The notes below the pieces were generated by a model. That model did no database searches, was not told where the DNA came from, and was given only the letters and a program-made list of their open reading frames with translations. The translations under genes were made by a program, and so were the position numbers. A stretch of DNA of 64,000 nt, taken from contig NZ_CXWE01000007.1 in NCBI RefSeq assembly GCF_001404515.1, positions 62,001-126,000 on the forward strand. The letters run 5' to 3'. Shown piece by piece: positions 36,492 through 47,415 of this stretch. Numbering within the stretch: position 1 is the stretch's first letter; each line of letters begins with the position of its first letter. The DNA is from Roseibium album (GTDB taxonomy: Bacteria; Pseudomonadota; Alphaproteobacteria; Rhizobiales; Stappiaceae).

Positions 36492-37034
36492 TCAAGTGCG
36501 GAGCTGGCTGAGCACATTCGTGATGAATGACGTTTTTCCCGAGTTGTAGCGCTCCCAGTCTTCTGCAGGACCAAACCTTGCTACCAGCTCCTGCTTGAGT
36601 TGCTGATAGTTTGCAGCGGTCACCGGATCGCTCCTGAGTGCATCTCTGAAATTACGCCGGTGTCTTGATGCTGTGCGCCCGGATCGGCACAGGCAGAGCC
36701 TGTGGGCCATAAGTGTTGGGCGTCCGCAGGGCAGGTATGGAAACATTCTCCGGCCGGCCGGTCTGGTGAGCTGAATTTCGCCCTCCCGGCGAACAATTCC
36801 GGGGTTCGCGTAGCCGAAAAGGTAAAACGGAGGGCAGAGCGAAACCGGTTCGATATCCGGGCGAAGCGTAATGTCGATGTGGAGTTTTGGTTTGGCTGAA
36901 AGTCCGGGAACGGCAGTGGACCCGACATGATCGATTCTCGACGCTTTATCTCCGAGCAGGCGCGACAGGTCGAAAATCAGCAATTCGGCCTGTTTGATCC
37001 AGTCTGGGTCATGAGAAAAAAGCTTAATAGCCAT
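36492..37034 (-). CDS. GrpB family protein (nucleotidyltransferase-like)
   Basis: Protein of 180 residues in the GrpB/UPF0157 group, which has a nucleotidyltransferase-like fold. The diagnostic block is RIDHVGSTAVPGLSAKP followed by HIDITL. The C-terminal half shows a degenerate HR(L)...RHRRNFRDALRSDP and NYQQLKQELVARF. Biochemical role unknown, in some lineages fused to dephospho-CoA kinase. No ribosome-binding site is evident. Located between the terminator of the upstream gene and zapE; the start is on the opposite strand from zapE. Confidence 0.78.
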   Translation of the reverse strand: MAIKLFSHDPDWIKQAELLIFDLSRLLGDKASRIDHVGSTAVPGLSAKPKLHIDITLRPDIEPVSLCPPFYLFGYANPGIVRREGEIQLTRPAGRRMFPYLPCGRPTLMAHRLCLCRSGRTASRHRRNFRDALRSDPVTAANYQQLKQELVARFGPAEDWERYNSGKTSFITNVLSQLRT

Positions 37035-37211
37035 TTGTTTTGATATTGTTAGCTTTCAATCGGTTGAATAGGCCCCGGCGTGAAGCAGTGTAACAGTTTT
37101 AAACCATAACTTGACTTGCATCTGTGGTCTGATGACCTTATTCGCCGAGTTGACAGTCGAGGCCATTCGCTGGCCACAGCCCCATGAATTCTCATGGAGG
37201 GAGCCGCACTC

Positions 37212-38375
37212 TTGAAGATGGAACTGCCGGTTAACCGCGCCTTGAGTGCCCGCTACGATGCCCTGATCGCATCCGGTGAAATCAAGGAAGATCCCGTTCA
37301 GCGGGAAGCCGTCCGGCATCTCGACCTGCTCAACACCCGGCTTGCGGAAACCCGGCTTGCTTCGAAGAAAAGCTCGCTCGGCTGGTTGTTCGCCAAGAAG
37401 AAGAACCAGTTGTGGTCTGCGGTGAAGGGCCTTTACATGTGGGGTGGCGTCGGCCGGGGCAAGACCATGCTGATGGACCTGTATTACGAGGTGACCGTCA
37501 TCCAGCGGAAGCGCCGGGTCCATTTTCACGAATTCATGACGGATGTACACGAGCGCATCCATGAACATCGGCAGGCTCACAAACGCGGTGAGGTCAAGGG
37601 GGATGACCCCATACTTCCGGTGGCCAACCAGATTGCTGCCGAAACCAGGCTGTTGCTTTTCGACGAGTTTTCCGTGACGGATATCGCCGACGCAATGATC
37701 CTGGGCCGCCTGTTCACTCAGCTATTCGAAAAGGGCGTGATTGTTGTCGCGACCTCCAATGTCAATCCGTCGAACCTTTACAAGGACGGACTGAACCGCC
37801 AGCTCTTCATTCCCTTCATCACCATGCTGAAGTCGCAGGTCGAGGTTCTTCACCTGGACTCGCCGACCGACTACCGGCTGGAAAAGCTGGCAGGAGCCCC
37901 GGTCTATGTAACGCCGCTGGGACAGCAAGCGGACACGGAGATGGATCGCCTCTGGACAAAGCTGACGCACGGTATGAAATCGCATGCCGAAGAACTTGAA
38001 AACAAGGGACGGAAAATTCCGGTTCCCTGTGTTGCGTCCGGTGCGGCCCGTTTCAGCTTTGACGACCTGTGCATGCAGCCCCTGGGCGCAAGCGACTATC
38101 TTCGGATCGCCAATGCGTACAGCACGGTTTTCATCGAGGACATCCCGGTCCTGTCGAAGGCACGTCGGAACGAGGCCAAACGTTTCATCAACCTGATCGA
38201 CACGCTTTACGATAACGGCATCAGGATTGTGGTGTCCGCTGAGGCGGAACCCCAGGAACTTTACACGTCGGAAGATGGCACGGAAGCTTTCGAGTTCGAC
38301 CGGACGAGCTCGCGTTTGATCGAAATGCGCTCCGAAGCCTACCTTGCGGGTGAGAGACGAGAAATACACGCTTAG
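37212..38375 (+). CDS. zapE: Cell division protein ZapE (AFG1-like ATPase)
   Basis: AFG1-family P-loop ATPase, about 387 residues, which associates with the Z ring and destabilises FtsZ in known cases. Walker A GGVGRGKTM lies near residue 80. VHFHEFMTDVHERIHEHR follows, then Walker B LLLFDEFSVTDIADAM and the arginine-finger-like LFDRQLF region. GGAGGG at 37196-37201 points to TTG 37212 or ATG 37218 as start; ATG 37194 contains that site and is less likely. It precedes mdh by 173 bases, the usual rhizobial synteny. Confidence 0.9.
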   Translation: MKMELPVNRALSARYDALIASGEIKEDPVQREAVRHLDLLNTRLAETRLASKKSSLGWLFAKKKNQLWSAVKGLYMWGGVGRGKTMLMDLYYEVTVIQRKRRVHFHEFMTDVHERIHEHRQAHKRGEVKGDDPILPVANQIAAETRLLLFDEFSVTDIADAMILGRLFTQLFEKGVIVVATSNVNPSNLYKDGLNRQLFIPFITMLKSQVEVLHLDSPTDYRLEKLAGAPVYVTPLGQQADTEMDRLWTKLTHGMKSHAEELENKGRKIPVPCVASGAARFSFDDLCMQPLGASDYLRIANAYSTVFIEDIPVLSKARRNEAKRFINLIDTLYDNGIRIVVSAEAEPQELYTSEDGTEAFEFDRTSSRLIEMRSEAYLAGERREIHA

Positions 38376-38533
38376 GTCTGCATTCCGTATAGGAGAATTA
38401 CGCAGGCGAGAGGAATTGAGAAATTTTGCTGCCCCAAACGCAATATTCTTTTGGCGAACTTGCGCAGGGGCGGCAAAGGGGGTAGTGCCATCTTCAGTCA
38501 TCAGCGGATGGCATGTAGTTCCATCTTACGTAA

Positions 38534-39511
<978 letters not shown>

Positions 39512-39589
39512 GCGTCGACTGTCTCGGGTAAGCAGCGATCGTTCTTTTCAACCCTGGAAAGGACGGTCCTCCGACAACGGGGGAAACAC

Positions 39590-40783
39590 ATGAACATTCA
39601 TGAATACCAGGCAAAGGCTGTGCTGAAGGATTTCGGCGCTCCGGTCGCCGACGGCGTCGCCATATTCTCCGCCGATGAGGCGGAAGCCGCGGCAAAGCAA
39701 CTTCCCGGTCCGCTCTGGGTCGTCAAGACACAGATCCATGCCGGCGGCCGTGGCAAGGGCAAGTTCAAGGAACTGCCGGCCGATGCCAAGGGCGGTGTCC
39801 GGCTGGCTTTCTCTCTGGACGAAGTCACCGCGCACGCGAAGGACATGCTCGGCAACACGCTTGTCACCAAGCAGACCGGCGAAGCAGGCAAGGTCGTCAA
39901 CCGTCTCTATATCGAGGACGGTGCAGACATCGAGCGCGAACTATATCTCTCCATTCTCGTGGACCGCACGGTCGGACGTCCGGCCTTTGTCGTTTCCACC
40001 GAAGGTGGCATGGACATTGAGGCGGTTGCCGAAGAGACCCCCGAAAAGATCATAACCTTGCCGATCGACCCGGAAACCGGCGTGACCGAAGCAGATGCCG
40101 CCAGGCTCTGCGACGCGCTGGCATTGGACGGCGCGGCGCGCCAGGACGGCATGACCCTGTTCCCGATCCTGCACAAGGCCTTTGTCGAAAAGGACATGAG
40201 CCTTCTGGAAGTGAACCCTTTGATCGTCATGAAGGACGGACGCCTGCGCGTCCTCGATGCCAAGGTATCCTTTGACGGCAACGCCATGTTCCGTCATCCG
40301 GACATCATGGAACTGCGCGACATCACCGAAGAAGATGCAAAAGAGATCGAAGCGTCCAAGCACGATCTTGCCTACGTCGCGCTCGACGGCGACATCGGCT
40401 GCATGGTCAACGGGGCCGGGTTGGCCATGGCGACCATGGACATCATCAAGCTCTACGGCGCCGAGCCGGCGAACTTCCTTGATGTCGGTGGCGGTGCCTC
40501 CAAGGAGAAGGTGACCGCGGCCTTCAAGATCATCACGTCCGATCCGAACGTGAAGGGCATCCTGGTCAATATCTTCGGCGGCATCATGCGTTGCGACGTG
40601 ATCGCGGAAGGCGTGGTTGCTGCCGTCAAGGAAGTCGGTCTTCAGGTTCCGCTCGTTGTCCGCCTGGAAGGCACCAACGTGGAACTCGGCAAGAAGATCA
40701 TCAACGAAAGCGGTCTGAACGTAATTGCCGCCGATGATCTCGACGACGCCGCCCAGAAAATCGTGAAAGCGGTCAAGGGCTGA
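39590..40783 (+). CDS. sucC: Succinyl-CoA synthetase beta subunit (ADP-forming)
   Basis: Substrate-level phosphorylation step of the TCA cycle, 397 residues. An N-terminal ATP-grasp domain begins [19 protein letters not shown], with [14 protein letters not shown]. The C-terminal CoA ligase domain has [13 protein letters not shown] and [25 protein letters not shown] precedes the ATG. It is normally followed directly by sucD; here a separate AT-rich gene begins 2 bases after its stop. Confidence 0.97.
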   Translation: MNIHEYQAKAVLKDFGAPVADGVAIFSADEAEAAAKQLPGPLWVVKTQIHAGGRGKGKFKELPADAKGGVRLAFSLDEVTAHAKDMLGNTLVTKQTGEAGKVVNRLYIEDGADIERELYLSILVDRTVGRPAFVVSTEGGMDIEAVAEETPEKIITLPIDPETGVTEADAARLCDALALDGAARQDGMTLFPILHKAFVEKDMSLLEVNPLIVMKDGRLRVLDAKVSFDGNAMFRHPDIMELRDITEEDAKEIEASKHDLAYVALDGDIGCMVNGAGLAMATMDIIKLYGAEPANFLDVGGGASKEKVTAAFKIITSDPNVKGILVNIFGGIMRCDVIAEGVVAAVKEVGLQVPLVVRLEGTNVELGKKIINESGLNVIAADDLDDAAQKIVKAVKG

Positions 40784-40785
40784 TC

Positions 40786-41328
40786 ATGCGGCGGGCTCTA
40801 AACGCAATAGTCTTTTCAGCAATAGCTTCAGCTGTTGTCGGAACGGACCCCGCGTTTGCGAGGTGCCCGTTGCACGAATTTGTGGCTCTCTGCGTGAATA
40901 ATGGGAACAATTCAGAAGAGGTTTTAAGTTTTGCAAAAGCAAATTCGCTGAACAAAAGCGATGAGCATAAAACAAAACAAACTTACTTCGTTCGCTTGTT
41001 CACTCAAGATGGCCTGGAATTTCACTATCGAGAAGTTGAATTTACGGACATGAGGTTGGTTGATTGCTCAACAAACTTTCTTCCGTTTGGAGGGCAGAAT
41101 ACGGGGCCTAAAACCTTGGGCGATCCTCCGCTGCACTGCTCGAATTTGGCTGAGTCTCTTTTGGCAATTTTGCCCGACAGTTCTAGGGTCGATTTGCAGA
41201 ACACCACAGGAGTGCGGGTATTGTTAGAATTGCCGCAGCAACGAGCTCATATTGTCGGCTCTCAGTCTATCGAAGGTGCGTTTTCCAATTTTTCGGTTCA
41301 GAAGATCATCTTTAAGGAAGGCAGCTAA
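40786..41328 (+). CDS. Unrecognised secreted protein inserted between sucC and sucD
   Basis: Protein of 180 residues with a Sec signal peptide (about 1-25, ending AFA). The mature part has four Cys in the remainder (RCPLHEF, ALCVNNG, DCSTNF, HCSNLAE), compatible with two disulphides in the periplasm. No known domain. Its DNA is clearly more AT-rich and uses more A/T-ending codons than the flanking suc genes. It begins 2 bases after sucC and its TAA directly precedes the sucD ATG. The sucD ribosome-binding site (AAGGAAGG) lies inside its last codons. Probably acquired by horizontal transfer but fitted into the operon. Confidence 0.75.
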   Translation: MRRALNAIVFSAIASAVVGTDPAFARCPLHEFVALCVNNGNNSEEVLSFAKANSLNKSDEHKTKQTYFVRLFTQDGLEFHYREVEFTDMRLVDCSTNFLPFGGQNTGPKTLGDPPLHCSNLAESLLAILPDSSRVDLQNTTGVRVLLELPQQRAHIVGSQSIEGAFSNFSVQKIIFKEGS

Positions 41329-42234
41329 ATGTCCATCCTCGTCAATAAAGACACGAAAATCATTGTTCAGGGCCTGACCGGCAAGACCGGCACGTTCCAT
41401 ACGGAACAGGCGCTTGAATATTATGGCACCAAGATGGTCGCCGGCGTTCACCCGAAAAAGGGCGGCGAAACCTGGGGCTCTGTCGAAAGTGCCGCGCAAT
41501 TGCCGATCTTCGCCAGTGTTGGTGAAGCCAGGGAGGCAACCGGTGCGGACGCTTCCGTGATCTATGTGCCGCCGGCAGGTGCAGGTGCAGCGATCATCGA
41601 GGCGATCGATGCGGAAGTCCCGTTCATCGTCTGTATTACCGAAGGCATCCCGGTTGCCGACATGGTCAAGGTCAAGGCGAAGCTGGACAAGTCCGGTTCA
41701 CGTCTCCTCGGCCCGAACTGCCCGGGCATCCTGACACCGGAAGAGTGCAAGATCGGCATCATGCCGGGCTCCATCTTCAAGAAGGGTTCTGTCGGTGTCG
41801 TGTCGCGCTCCGGCACGCTCACCTATGAAGCCGTCTTCCAGACAACCAATGCAGGCCTCGGCCAGACGACCGCTGTCGGTATCGGTGGTGACCCGGTCAA
41901 GGGAACCGAGTTCATCGACGTCCTGGAAATGTTCCTGGCCGACGATGAAACCGAATCGATCATCATGATCGGTGAGATCGGTGGATCAGCCGAAGAAGAT
42001 GCAGCTCAGTTCCTGATCGATGAGGCAAAGAAGGGCCGCAAGAAACCGACGGCCGGTTTCATTGCGGGGCGGACTGCGCCTCCGGGACGCACGATGGGCC
42101 ATGCAGGAGCCGTGATTTCCGGCGGCAAGGGCGGCGCGGAAGACAAGACCGCGGCGATGGAAGCAGCCGGCATCAGGGTGTCACCGTCTCCCGCCAAGCT
42201 TGGCGAGACGCTTCTGGAAGCCTTGAAAGGCTGA
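41329..42234 (+). CDS. sucD: Succinyl-CoA synthetase alpha subunit
   Basis: Partner of SucC, 301 residues. An N-terminal CoA-binding Rossmann domain ([15 protein letters not shown]) is followed by the phosphohistidine loop [16 protein letters not shown], plus [19 protein letters not shown] and [15 protein letters not shown]. Full length. Its ribosome-binding site is within the preceding unusual gene. A 200-base structured intergenic region separates it from sucA. Confidence 0.97.
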   Translation: MSILVNKDTKIIVQGLTGKTGTFHTEQALEYYGTKMVAGVHPKKGGETWGSVESAAQLPIFASVGEAREATGADASVIYVPPAGAGAAIIEAIDAEVPFIVCITEGIPVADMVKVKAKLDKSGSRLLGPNCPGILTPEECKIGIMPGSIFKKGSVGVVSRSGTLTYEAVFQTTNAGLGQTTAVGIGGDPVKGTEFIDVLEMFLADDETESIIMIGEIGGSAEEDAAQFLIDEAKKGRKKPTAGFIAGRTAPPGRTMGHAGAVISGGKGGAEDKTAAMEAAGIRVSPSPAKLGETLLEALKG

Positions 42235-42249
42235 AATCACAAGAATTCT

Positions 42250-42427
42250 ATGCAGCAGGTGACGGAAACTGTTTACGTTTCCTGCTGCATGGTTAAAGGA
42301 TAGGTTACGGCGCGACAAAGTGTCGTAATACTTTTCGAGGGGCCGGTGATTCTCCGGTCTTTGTAGGGAACCGGCCGCGGGTCTATTTTCGGCCCGCCAT
42401 AACAAAAAGGGCGGAGCAGCCCTCCGC
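42250..42427 (+). promoter_or_regulatory. Structured leader between sucD and sucA: five consecutive hairpins
   Basis: The stems are ATGCAGCAGG/CCTGCTGCAT (42250-42259/42281-42290), CGACA/TGTCG (42313-42317/42321-42325), GGCCGGT/ACCGGCC (42341-42347/42370-42376), GCGGG/CCCGC (42377-42381/42393-42397) and GCGGAG/CTCCGC (42411-42416/42422-42427). The last stem ends three bases before the AAGGA of sucA. None has a T tract. This may stabilise or tune sucA translation, or hold an RNA processing site; no known riboswitch class is recognised. Confidence 0.5.
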
Positions 42428-42435
42428 TAAAGGAC

Positions 42436-45423
42436 ATGGCACGGCAGGAAGCGAACAACGTATTCGCACTGACGTCGTTGCTTTACGGCGCCAACGCATC
42501 CTATATCGAAGACCTCTATGCCCAGTACAAGACGGATCCGAACTCGGTTGATGCCGAGTGGCAGGACTTCTTTGCGGCCTTCCAGGATGAAAAGGAAGCA
42601 GTGCTCAAGGAAGCACGCGGTGCTCCCTGGAAGCGCAAGGACTGGCCGATCGAAGCCAATGGCGATCTCGTCAATGCCTTTGACGGCAACTGGGCACCGA
42701 TAGAGCAGCAGCTCGGTGACAAGCTCAAGAAAAAGGCCGAGGCCAGGGGCGAGCCTGTTTCCGACGCCGAGGTTCACCAATCGACCCGGGATTCGGTTCG
42801 TGCCCTGATGATGATCCGGGCCTACCGCATGCGCGGTCACCTTCACGCCGATCTCGATCCGCTGGGTCTTGCCGGCAAGGGTGATCACGAAGAGCTGCAT
42901 CCGTCGTCCTACGGCTTCACGGAAGCCGACTGGGACCGCAAGATCTTCATCGACCATGTTCTGGGTCTGGAATACGCCACCATCCGCGAGATGATGGATA
43001 TTCTGAAACGGACCTATTGCTCGACACTAGGTGTCGAGTTCATGCATATTTCCGACCCGGCGGCCAAAGCCTGGATCCAGGAACGCATCGAGGGCCCGGA
43101 CAAGCAGGTTGCCTTTACCTCCGAGGGCAAGAAGGCAATCCTCAACAAGCTGGTCGAGGCGGAAGGCTTCGAGAAGTTCCTGGATGTCAAGTACACCGGC
43201 ACCAAGCGTTTCGGCCTGGATGGCGGCGAAGCCCTGATCCCCGCACTTGAGCAGATCATCAAGCGCGGTGGCCAGATGGGGCTCAAGGACATCGTTTTCG
43301 GCATGGCGCACCGTGGCCGGCTGAACGTGCTTTCCCAGGTGATGCGCAAACCGCATCGCGCCATCTTTCACGAATTCAAGGGCGGTTCCTATGCACCTGA
43401 CGAGGTGGAAGGTTCCGGCGATGTGAAATATCACCTCGGTGCATCATCCGACCGGACGTTCGACGGTAACAACGTTCACCTGTCGCTTACAGCGAACCCG
43501 TCTCACCTGGAAATCGTCAACCCGGTCGTACTTGGCAAGGCGCGTGCAAAGCAGGACCAGCTTGCGGCCGACGAGAACGGCAAATTCATCGAGACCACCG
43601 AGGTTGAACGTAACACCGTCTTGCCTCTGCTGCTGCACGGCGACGCGGCATTCGCCGGCCAGGGTGTCGTCGCGGAGTGTTTCGGCCTGTCAGCGTTGCG
43701 CGGCCATCGTACCGGTGGTTCTGTTCACGTCATCATCAACAACCAGATCGGCTTTACCACCAACCCGCGCTTCTCGCGGTCCTCGCCCTATCCGTCCGAT
43801 ATGGCGAAGGTGATCGAGTCGCCGATTTTCCACGTCAATGCGGACGACCCGGAAGCGGTCGTGTTCGCAGCCAAGATCGCGATCGAGTACCGCCAGACAT
43901 TCCAGCGTCCGGTGGTCATCGATATCATCTGCTATCGCCGCTTCGGTCACAACGAGGGCGACGAGCCTGCGTTCACGCAGCCGATCATGTATCGCAAGAT
44001 CCGCAAGCACGCGACGACGTTGCAGCGCTATTCCGAGCGCCTGATCAAGGAAGGTGTGCTCAGTCAGGAAGACGTCGACCGGATGAAGGCGGACTGGCGC
44101 GAGCACCTGGATGGCGAATTCGATGCCGGTCAGGCATTCAAGCCGAACAAGGCCGATTGGCTCGACGGCAAATGGGCCGGCATGAAGAGGGCCCGCGATG
44201 AGGAAGACCCTCGCCGCGGCGAAACCGGGCTCACGATTGCCGAGATCAAGGAGATCGGCCGGGCTTTGACCCATGTGCCGGAAGGCTTCAACATCCACCG
44301 CACCATCTCGCGCTTCATGAAGCATCGTGAACGCATGATCGAGACCGGCGAGGGGATTGACTGGGCAACAGCGGAAGCGCTTGCCTTCGGCTCTTTGCTG
44401 AAGGAAGGCCATCCGGTGCGCCTGTCGGGCCAGGATTGTGAGCGCGGTACATTCTCCCAGCGTCATTCGGTCCTTTACGACCAGGAAGACGAAAGCCGCT
44501 ATATCCCGCTCAACCATGTTTCGCCGGACCAGCAGCGCTACGAGGTCATCAATTCGATGCTCTCCGAAGAGGCGGTGCTCGGGTTCGAGTACGGTTATTC
44601 ACTGGCCGAGCCGCGTGCTCTGACCATGTGGGAAGCCCAGTTCGGCGATTTTGCCAACGGGGCGCAGGTCCTGTTCGACCAGTTCATTTCGTCAGGGGAA
44701 CGCAAGTGGCTGCGCATGTCCGGTCTCGTCTGCCTTCTGCCGCACGGCTATGAAGGTCAGGGGCCGGAACACTCCTCTGCCCGTCTCGAGCGGTATCTGC
44801 AACTCTGCGCGGAAGACAACATGCAGGTTGCCAATTGTTCGACACCGTCGAATTATTTCCACATCCTGCGGCGGCAGTTGCGCCGCGATATCCGCAAGCC
44901 GCTGATCCTGATGACGCCGAAATCGCTCCTGCGCCACAAGAAAGCGGTCTCCAGGATCGACGAACTCGGTCCGGACACCACATTCCACCGTCTGCTTTGG
45001 GATGATTGGGGTCCCAATCTGAGTTCGGACGGCAAGCTCGTGTCGGACGACAAGATCCGCCGGGTCGTGATGTGCTCAGGCAAGGTCTACTACGACCTGT
45101 TTGAGGAACGCGAGAAACGCGGCGTCGATGACGTGTACCTGATGCGTGTCGAGCAGCTGTATCCGTTCCCCAAGAAGGCGCTGATGCTTGAGCTTGCCCG
45201 CTTCCCCCAGGCCGAAATGGTCTGGTGTCAGGAAGAGCCCAAGAACATGGGCAGCTGGTTCTTCGTTGAGCCCTATATCGAATGGGTCCTGGAACAGATC
45301 GACGCCAAGCACCGGCGGCCGCGTTATGCCGGTCGTTCCGCGATGGCATCGACCGCGACAGGTCTGATGTCCGTGCATCTCGCGCAAATGCAGCAATTCC
45401 TTGAAGAGTCTCTTGGAAACTGA
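42436..45423 (+). CDS. sucA: 2-oxoglutarate dehydrogenase E1 component
   Basis: Thiamine-diphosphate decarboxylase of the 2-oxoglutarate dehydrogenase complex, 995 residues, near the usual length. The N-terminal YIEDLYAQYKTDPNSVDAEWQDFF segment matches the start of E1o, and GMAHRGRLNVLSQVM follows. VHVIINNQIGFTTNP and the ThDP-binding region with AKIAIEYRQTFQRPVVIDI-type segment are present. The transketolase-like domain has HGYEGQGPEHSSARLERYL. AAGGAC precedes the ATG. sucB follows 62 bases downstream. Confidence 0.97.
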   Translation: MARQEANNVFALTSLLYGANASYIEDLYAQYKTDPNSVDAEWQDFFAAFQDEKEAVLKEARGAPWKRKDWPIEANGDLVNAFDGNWAPIEQQLGDKLKKKAEARGEPVSDAEVHQSTRDSVRALMMIRAYRMRGHLHADLDPLGLAGKGDHEELHPSSYGFTEADWDRKIFIDHVLGLEYATIREMMDILKRTYCSTLGVEFMHISDPAAKAWIQERIEGPDKQVAFTSEGKKAILNKLVEAEGFEKFLDVKYTGTKRFGLDGGEALIPALEQIIKRGGQMGLKDIVFGMAHRGRLNVLSQVMRKPHRAIFHEFKGGSYAPDEVEGSGDVKYHLGASSDRTFDGNNVHLSLTANPSHLEIVNPVVLGKARAKQDQLAADENGKFIETTEVERNTVLPLLLHGDAAFAGQGVVAECFGLSALRGHRTGGSVHVIINNQIGFTTNPRFSRSSPYPSDMAKVIESPIFHVNADDPEAVVFAAKIAIEYRQTFQRPVVIDIICYRRFGHNEGDEPAFTQPIMYRKIRKHATTLQRYSERLIKEGVLSQEDVDRMKADWREHLDGEFDAGQAFKPNKADWLDGKWAGMKRARDEEDPRRGETGLTIAEIKEIGRALTHVPEGFNIHRTISRFMKHRERMIETGEGIDWATAEALAFGSLLKEGHPVRLSGQDCERGTFSQRHSVLYDQEDESRYIPLNHVSPDQQRYEVINSMLSEEAVLGFEYGYSLAEPRALTMWEAQFGDFANGAQVLFDQFISSGERKWLRMSGLVCLLPHGYEGQGPEHSSARLERYLQLCAEDNMQVANCSTPSNYFHILRRQLRRDIRKPLILMTPKSLLRHKKAVSRIDELGPDTTFHRLLWDDWGPNLSSDGKLVSDDKIRRVVMCSGKVYYDLFEEREKRGVDDVYLMRVEQLYPFPKKALMLELARFPQAEMVWCQEEPKNMGSWFFVEPYIEWVLEQIDAKHRRPRYAGRSAMASTATGLMSVHLAQMQQFLEESLGN

Positions 45424-45485
45424 TCTTGAGGGGGCTCGAGGGCCCCTTCCGAAATTTGGCCGGGTAATTTTAAGAGAAGGCGACC

Positions 45486-46997
45486 ATGGCAACCGAAATT
45501 CGCGTGCCCACTCTGGGTGAATCCGTTTCTGAAGCAACTATTGCACAGTGGTTCAAGAAGCCGGGCGACGCCGTCAGTCAGGACGAGCCGCTCGTGGAAC
45601 TGGAAACCGACAAGGTGACCGTTGAAGTACCGGCCCCGACCGCCGGGACGCTTGAAAGCATCGTGGTCAACGAAGGGGACACCGTAGAGGTCGGTGCGCT
45701 TCTCGGACAGATCGCAGAAGGCGCCGGAGCTGCGGCCGCACCGGCTGCCGCCGCGCCTGCTACGGCCAAGGCAGAGGCAGCTCCCGCGGCAAAGGCGGAG
45801 CTTGTGGACGTGATCACGCCGAGCGCCGGTGAATCGGTCACCGAGGCTGAAGTCGGTGAATGGAGCGTCAAGGTCGGTGACGTCGTCAAGACGGACGATA
45901 CGCTTGTCGAACTGGAAACAGACAAGGCCGCCCAGGAAGTTCCGGCCCCTGTCGGCGGAACCGTCGTGAAGATCGCGGCGGAGACAGGTGCCACGGTTGA
46001 GCCGGGCGTTCTGCTCTGCCAGATCGATCCTTCGGGTGCTGCAGCTGCTGCCGCCCCGGTTGCAGCCGCTTCGGCACCGGTGCCGTCAGCCTCAGGTACT
46101 TCGATGCCAGCAGCGCCCTCGGCACAGAAGATGATGGCGGAAAACAATCTTGCCGACGGTCAGGTTGCAGGTTCCGGCAAGCGCGGTCAGGTTCTGAAGG
46201 AAGATGTCATTGGAGCGATTGCGTCCGGCGCGACCGCTGCTGCATCCGCTTCGGCAGCGACGCAGGTCGCCCGGGGTCCGGTTGCAGCTGATGATGAAGG
46301 ACGTGAAGAGCGCGTCCGCATGACCAAGCTGCGCCAGACCATCGCGCGCCGCCTGAAGGATGCGCAGAACACGGCCGCAATGCTGACCACTTACAATGAA
46401 GTGGACATGGGCCCGGTCATGGATCTGCGCAAGGAATACAAGGACCTGTTCGAAAAGAAGCATGGCGTCAAGCTCGGCTTCATGGGGTTCTTCACCAAGG
46501 CGGTCACCCATGCCCTGAAAGAGATCCCGGCTGTCAACGCCGAGATCGATGGCACGGACATCATCTACAAGAATTTCTGCCACATCGGCGTCGCCGTCGG
46601 CACACCCAAGGGTCTCGTGGTTCCGGTTGTCCGCGATGCGGACCAGATGTCCATTGCGGAAGTCGAAAAGGAGATCGGCAATCTTGGCCGCAAGGCACGT
46701 GACGGCAAGCTCGGCATGGCCGACATGACCGGCGGTACCTTCACCATTTCCAATGGCGGTGTTTATGGTTCGCTGATGTCGTCTCCGATCCTGAATGCGC
46801 CGCAGTCCGGCATTCTGGGCATGCACAAGATCCAGGATCGCCCGATGGCCGTGAATGGTCAGGTGGTGATCCGTCCGATGATGTATCTGGCGCTGTCCTA
46901 TGACCACCGGATCGTCGACGGCAAGGAAGCCGTGACCTTCCTGGTCCGCGTCAAGGAAAGCCTGGAAGATCCGCAACGCCTGGTTCTGGATCTTTAA
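45486..46997 (+). CDS. sucB: Dihydrolipoamide succinyltransferase (E2) with two lipoyl domains
   Basis: Core E2 enzyme of the 2-oxoglutarate dehydrogenase complex, 503 residues. Two N-terminal lipoyl domains are present, with attachment Lys43 and Lys147 (each in ELETDK), separated by an Ala/Pro-rich linker. A second linker precedes the peripheral-subunit-binding domain (about 210-240). The catalytic acyltransferase domain follows, with C-terminal [11 protein letters not shown] (His-Asp catalytic pair). Typical E2o has one lipoyl domain; the duplication is present in some alphaproteobacteria. Followed by three non-TCA genes before lpdA. Confidence 0.95.
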   Translation: MATEIRVPTLGESVSEATIAQWFKKPGDAVSQDEPLVELETDKVTVEVPAPTAGTLESIVVNEGDTVEVGALLGQIAEGAGAAAAPAAAAPATAKAEAAPAAKAELVDVITPSAGESVTEAEVGEWSVKVGDVVKTDDTLVELETDKAAQEVPAPVGGTVVKIAAETGATVEPGVLLCQIDPSGAAAAAAPVAAASAPVPSASGTSMPAAPSAQKMMAENNLADGQVAGSGKRGQVLKEDVIGAIASGATAAASASAATQVARGPVAADDEGREERVRMTKLRQTIARRLKDAQNTAAMLTTYNEVDMGPVMDLRKEYKDLFEKKHGVKLGFMGFFTKAVTHALKEIPAVNAEIDGTDIIYKNFCHIGVAVGTPKGLVVPVVRDADQMSIAEVEKEIGNLGRKARDGKLGMADMTGGTFTISNGGVYGSLMSSPILNAPQSGILGMHKIQDRPMAVNGQVVIRPMMYLALSYDHRIVDGKEAVTFLVRVKESLEDPQRLVLDL

Positions 46998-47009
46998 GGG
47001 ACACCGCAA

Positions 47010-47387
47010 ATGTTCGGCAGGCCAATTCCAATCTGGTTGATCCTTGGGTTCTTGGCCTATATCGCGCTGGGAGCCACATGGAATTTGGTCTCCACACTGG
47101 GTGTGGGCGCTTCTTCGGTCACCTTGCACTCGGTTTTTGGTGCCGCGATCGCAGGCCTGGCGTCATGGCTTGCGATCGAGATTTGGCTGCAGAGCCGCCG
47201 TATCCTGCGAGCCGCCCTGGCTAACCTTGGGTTCACGGTAGTCTATTACAGCCTGATTGCGGCAGGGTTCGCAACGCGCGGCTTTTACGAGGGGATTGTG
47301 TCCGCTGCGATAATTGGCACAATCCTGGCGGCGATCTGGCTTGCGATTTACCACTATCTCAAGAACCAGGCAAAGAACCACGTTTGA
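47010..47387 (+). CDS. Small membrane protein of unknown function
   Basis: Protein of 125 residues with four predicted helices (about 7-28, 38-60, 68-90 and 95-117) and a short basic C-terminus. No recognisable family. It starts 12 bases after the sucB stop and is probably co-transcribed; the LysE gene follows after 28 bases. It is likely a small inner-membrane protein of the suc-lpd operon in this lineage only. Confidence 0.7.
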   Translation: MFGRPIPIWLILGFLAYIALGATWNLVSTLGVGASSVTLHSVFGAAIAGLASWLAIEIWLQSRRILRAALANLGFTVVYYSLIAAGFATRGFYEGIVSAAIIGTILAAIWLAIYHYLKNQAKNHV

Positions 47388-47415
47388 CAAGAGCAGGGAA
47401 AGTCTGGGGACCGAA

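Noticed and set aside
38486-38513. Hairpin TGCCATC/GATGGCA upstream of mdh
   Set aside because: Single 7-bp stem with 14-base loop, no T tract and no other motif; noted in the mdh entry but not called as an element.
46092-47129. 345-codon minus-strand frame opposite sucB
   Set aside because: Shadow of the conserved E2 domain; His/Asp-rich composition typical for antisense of alanine/valine codons.
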